NCBI RefSeq assembly: GCF_012641475.1
Contig: NZ_JABAIL010000003.1
Coordinates: 248,001-312,000, forward strand
Direction of reading: 5' to 3'
Length of the DNA stretch: 64,000 nt
Source of the DNA: Flammeovirga agarivorans
Lineage (GTDB): Bacteria > Bacteroidota > Bacteroidia > Cytophagales > Flammeovirgaceae
Below the pieces are notes generated by a model that was not told the origin of the DNA, made no database searches, and saw only the letters and a program-made list of their open reading frames with translations. Numbering within the stretch: position 1 is the first letter of the stretch; every line of letters begins with the position of its first letter. The position numbers and the translations under genes were made by a program. This document shows, piece after piece, positions 61,041 to 64,000 of this stretch.

Positions 61041-62953
61041 TATGGTCTTTTGATACCTAATTTTTTCATTCGAGCTTCTAAAGTTGTTCTGTTAATATCT
61101 AGAATTTTTGCTGCCCCACGATCTCCACTTATTCTCCAGTTGGTCATTTTTAAGATCTTTAAAACATGTTGCTTTTCATTTTCAGCAAGAGTTAGAATGT
61201 CATTTTTCTTGTCTTCAGTAGTAGAGCCCTTTAAACCATTAACTTCTAGCTTGGAGTTATTGGAAATAATTACAGCTCTTTCAATGACATTTTGAAGTTC
61301 ACGTACATTACCAGGCCAATGATAATTTTTTAATTTATTCATGGCTCCTACAGTAATTGAGCGAATCTTCTTACTGAATTGGTTATTATATTTTTCCAGA
61401 AAATGTTGAGCTAATAAGGGCACATCTTCTAATCTTTCTTTAAGTGCAGGAACATGAATAGGAAAAACATTTACTCGATAAAATAAATCTTCTCTAAACT
61501 TTTTCTCCTTTACGGCTTTCTCTAGATTAACGTTAGTTGCTGCAATAATTCTAACATCCACTTTTACAGTATCTGTTCCTCCAATTCTTTCAATCTCACC
61601 CTCTTGCAGTACTCTTAATAATTTAACCTGAAGGTCAAGAGAAATTTCTCCAAATTCATCTAAGAACAAAGTACCACCATCAGCCATCTCAAAACGGCCA
61701 ATTTTTTTTGCGATGGCTCCTGTAAAAGCACCTTTTTCATGTCCAAAAAGTTCACTTTCAATCAAGTTGGCAGGGAGTGCGGTACAGTTAACTTTTATAA
61801 GTGGTTTATCCTTTCTATTACTATGATTATGGATAGCCCTAGCAATTAATTCTTTACCAGTACCAGATTCTCCTAATATTAGCACTGTTGCATCTGTATT
61901 AGCTACCTGCTCAATTTTTGTGAAAACACTGTCTTTAAATACTTTACTAGTACTAATAAGCTCCTCGAATTTATTATTAAGCTCTATTTCTTTTTGAAGG
62001 AATTGATTCTCTTCTTCAAGGTTATCTTTTAGTTCTTTGACTTCCTTTAATGCTTTCGTTAATTCAAGATTTGTTTTCTTCAGTGCTTTCTCCGTTTCTC
62101 TTCTGTGTGAGATATCTTTGAAAGTAACTACAGCACCAATCAATTCATTGTTGTTATTAAATAATGGTGTACTTACATATTCGACAGGAAATGATGTGCC
62201 GTCTTTTCGCCAAAATACTTCATCATCACTATGGTGTACTTTACCATCTTTAAAGGAGGCATAAATATTACAATCATGTTTATGATAATGAGACCCATCA
62301 GGTTTTGTATGGTGGATTAATTCATGTTGAGAAACATCTAACATTTCCTCCAAAGAATATCCAACAAGCTTTACTGCCGCTTCATTTGCAAATGTAGTTC
62401 TGCCCATCGTATCGAGCCCATAAATTCCTTCTCCTGCTGATTGAAGTATAGATTCATGGTGTCTTTGTAAGTCGTGAAGTTGTTTTAGCAGTGCTTTTTT
62501 CTCTTCATTGGTAGAAACATGGTCTTTGTTACTTGTACTATCTCCAGTATTGATTTCACCAATTACTTGTAGAGCTTCTTTAAGCTGTTCTCGTAATTGT
62601 ACAATCTCTGTTATATCATGGCATTTGGTAAAGCAAATGATTCCAGTATCTATGGCAACACTGGTAAAACTCATTTCCACATCTAAATATTGATCATTTT
62701 TATCAATGATTGTAGTTTCATGGCGTGTCGTCTTATTCTGTTTTAATTCTTTCCATATTTTTTTCCACTCTCTTTTCGATAGATTTTCATCTATATCTAG
62801 AATAGAAACTTTTCCGAGGTCATTGTCACAGTAACCACATTTTTCTAAGAAAGAATCATTACACTTATCTATGTGTCCATCTTCTGTCACCCAAAAAATT
62901 AGATCAGAAGTAGAGTTTAATGCAATCTCTGACCATTTTTCATCCCAAACCAT
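61040..62953 (-). CDS. PAS-domain sigma-54-dependent transcriptional activator
   Basis: A 637-residue protein with two PAS domains (about 8-120 and 165-285), a coiled-coil linker (285-330) and a sigma-54 AAA+ domain. The AAA+ domain has Walker A GESGTGKE (361-368), the sigma-54-contact loop GAFTGA (408-413) and Walker B TLFLDE (428-433). A Fis-type HTH closes it ([25 protein letters not shown]). PAS rather than a receiver domain implies sensing of a small ligand, redox state or kinase contact in the cytoplasm. The divergent gene at 63260 is a candidate target, but no -24/-12 site was found. Confidence 0.92.
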   Translation of the reverse strand: MVWDEKWSEIALNSTSDLIFWVTEDGHIDKCNDSFLEKCGYCDNDLGKVSILDIDENLSKREWKKIWKELKQNKTTRHETTIIDKNDQYLDVEMSFTSVAIDTGIICFTKCHDITEIVQLREQLKEALQVIGEINTGDSTSNKDHVSTNEEKKALLKQLHDLQRHHESILQSAGEGIYGLDTMGRTTFANEAAVKLVGYSLEEMLDVSQHELIHHTKPDGSHYHKHDCNIYASFKDGKVHHSDDEVFWRKDGTSFPVEYVSTPLFNNNNELIGAVVTFKDISHRRETEKALKKTNLELTKALKEVKELKDNLEEENQFLQKEIELNNKFEELISTSKVFKDSVFTKIEQVANTDATVLILGESGTGKELIARAIHNHSNRKDKPLIKVNCTALPANLIESELFGHEKGAFTGAIAKKIGRFEMADGGTLFLDEFGEISLDLQVKLLRVLQEGEIERIGGTDTVKVDVRIIAATNVNLEKAVKEKKFREDLFYRVNVFPIHVPALKERLEDVPLLAQHFLEKYNNQFSKKIRSITVGAMNKLKNYHWPGNVRELQNVIERAVIISNNSKLEVNGLKGSTTEDKKNDILTLAENEKQHVLKILKMTNWRISGDRGAAKILDINRTTLEARMKKLGIKRP

Positions 62954-63259
62954 CTTTTGAAGAAATTATGAAAGCCTTATTGAATAGTAAATAAATGTAA
63001 AGATATGGATAACTTTTATAATTACTCTAAAATTTTGCCAATATAATGGCATTTTCATTAAATATTGTCGCCTTTTTTCTTTTGTAAAACAAGTATTATG
63101 TGCGTAAATTATTGATATTAAGTCAATTACGTTTAAATGGTATGCCTGTTGTATTTAGATGTTTGAACGATAGGTATTCTAGTTCGCTTATATGAAGTTC
63201 TATCGTGTTATCATCTGCACTTATTCGGCTCATTATTTCAATTTTAAATACTCTCTCAA
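62954..63259. other. Divergent intergenic region, 306 bp
   Basis: AT-rich spacer between the sigma-54 activator and the Rieske-glutamate synthase gene. No convincing GG-N10-GC sigma-54 promoter, TAnnTTTG box or repeat was recognised. Confidence 0.4.
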
Positions 63260-64000
63260 ATGAAAAAAGTAAAACTTATAGAAGTTTCAAAACTATCAGA
63301 AAAAAAGCCTGAAGCTTTCCAAGTAAATGGTTTAGATCTTGTTGTCGTAAAGTATGATGACAATATTTCAGTATTGTATGGAAGGTGTTTACATAGAGGG
63401 GCTTTAATGGCTGACGGTTCCATTGATGGTCATAACCTTATTTGTGGTCTTCATGGCTGGGATTACAGGTATGATACTGGTGTAAGTGAATACAATAATG
63501 CTGAAGCACTTCATAAGTTTACTGAAATTATTGAAGATGGTTTCTTGTATGTTGATGAAAATGAGATCAATGCATATTTGGTAACAAATCCTCAACCTTT
63601 TAATAGGGAAGAGTATCTAGGACAATATGCTGATACAAATCCTGAAGATACAGAACCATATACCAATTATATTAAACAATTAGCAAAGTATGGTTTAAAG
63701 AAAACGGGCAAGCATGGTCCCTCATCTTCAATGGGAGTGGATCGGAATACCCTACCAAAATGGGAGCAAATACAGTTTCTTCCTGCACAATTATCAAAAC
63801 GCCCATTATTAGATGAGGAAGAAGTAACAACGCAAACAATTATTGGTAAAAAAGCAAAGAAACCTCTTGTTCTTGATATCCCCCTCTTTGTTTCTGATAT
63901 GAGTTTTGGAGCACTTTCAAAAGAATCGAAGATAGCAATGGCTATGGGAGCAGAAAAAGTAGGTACAGGTATATGTAGTGGCGAGGGTGGAATGTTACCT
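63260..64000 (+). CDS. Rieske [2Fe-2S]-FMN-binding glutamate synthase family fusion (3' end outside window)
   Basis: 247 codons are visible from the ATG at 63260. Residues 1-105 are a Rieske ferredoxin domain with both ligand pairs: CLHRGAL (Cys-x-His) and CGLHGWDYRY (Cys-x-x-His). After a linker, residues 130 onward begin the FMN-binding glutamate synthase central domain (GPSSSMGVDRNTLPKWEQIQFLPAQL, then PLFVSDMSFGALSKESKIAMAMGAEKVGTGICSGEGG). The fusion is an oxidoreductase probably using reduced ferredoxin; the substrate may or may not be glutamate. Confidence 0.85.
   Translation, partial: MKKVKLIEVSKLSEKKPEAFQVNGLDLVVVKYDDNISVLYGRCLHRGALMADGSIDGHNLICGLHGWDYRYDTGVSEYNNAEALHKFTEIIEDGFLYVDENEINAYLVTNPQPFNREEYLGQYADTNPEDTEPYTNYIKQLAKYGLKKTGKHGPSSSMGVDRNTLPKWEQIQFLPAQLSKRPLLDEEEVTTQTIIGKKAKKPLVLDIPLFVSDMSFGALSKESKIAMAMGAEKVGTGICSGEGGMLP

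Noticed and set aside
1-64000. tRNA or rRNA genes and insertion sequences
   Set aside because: No cloverleaf-like or rRNA-like sequence and no transposase motif was recognised by eye; a tRNAscan or IS search could still find something small.

Overview
The window reads as a marine Bacteroidota genome, most likely Cytophagales of the Flammeovirga type. The DNA is AT-rich, recognisable promoters carry the Bacteroidota -7 motif TAnnTTTG, Shine-Dalgarno sites are not evident, and gene content is typical of the group (BspA-like leucine-rich repeats, lipoproteins, GH13, sulfatase, SigZ, CyuA). No insertion sequence, tRNA, rRNA, CRISPR array or integrase was seen. The genus is an inference.

The centre of the window (22.8-30.4 kb) is a replication and partition module: parB and an HTH-ParA gene (leftward), about 1.4 kb of non-coding DNA with at least 21 copies of a 17-bp iteron (TGTATAGATATACCGTA type), a Rep_3-type initiator gene (rightward), a second HTH-ParA gene without a ParB partner, and a complete, solitary, divergent RNA polymerase alpha subunit gene. 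A near-perfect chromosomal-type parS (TGTTCCACGTGGAGCA) lies at 33.58 kb. With the housekeeping genes around it, this suggests the origin of a secondary chromosome or megaplasmid.

Left arm (0-22.7 kb): a giant secreted LRR/InlB-repeat protein running off the left edge, sigZ with a C-S lyase, a HipA-like kinase/DUF3037 pair, a UmuD homologue without its catalytic dyad, a NUDIX-nagZ-GNAT operon, many small secreted proteins and lipoproteins, and two families of duplicated non-coding RNA-like elements. Right arm (30.4-64 kb): L-cysteine desulfidase, a degenerate NRPS-like protein, GH13 amylase, a TetR-controlled ALDH/SDR cluster with two matching operators, a PLP decarboxylase, dipeptide epimerase and cysK. 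Then comes a four-gene operon encoding a COG3204 lipoprotein, a phosphoesterase-Omp85 fusion, an HD-domain Pycsar-type membrane effector and a membrane class III nucleotide cyclase. It is followed by PAP2, a GIY-YIG-like protein, an acyltransferase and a sulfatase that share an upstream repeat, a FUSC-like transporter, a sigma-54 activator and a Rieske-glutamate synthase fusion cut by the right edge.

The strongest leads are the helically phased iteron origin with its odd ParA pair and solitary rpoA, the Pycsar-like operon, the duplicated structured small RNAs at 20.1/21.7 kb and 15.8/16.5 kb, the thrice-repeated 26-bp palindrome, and the UmuD-like pseudo-protease.
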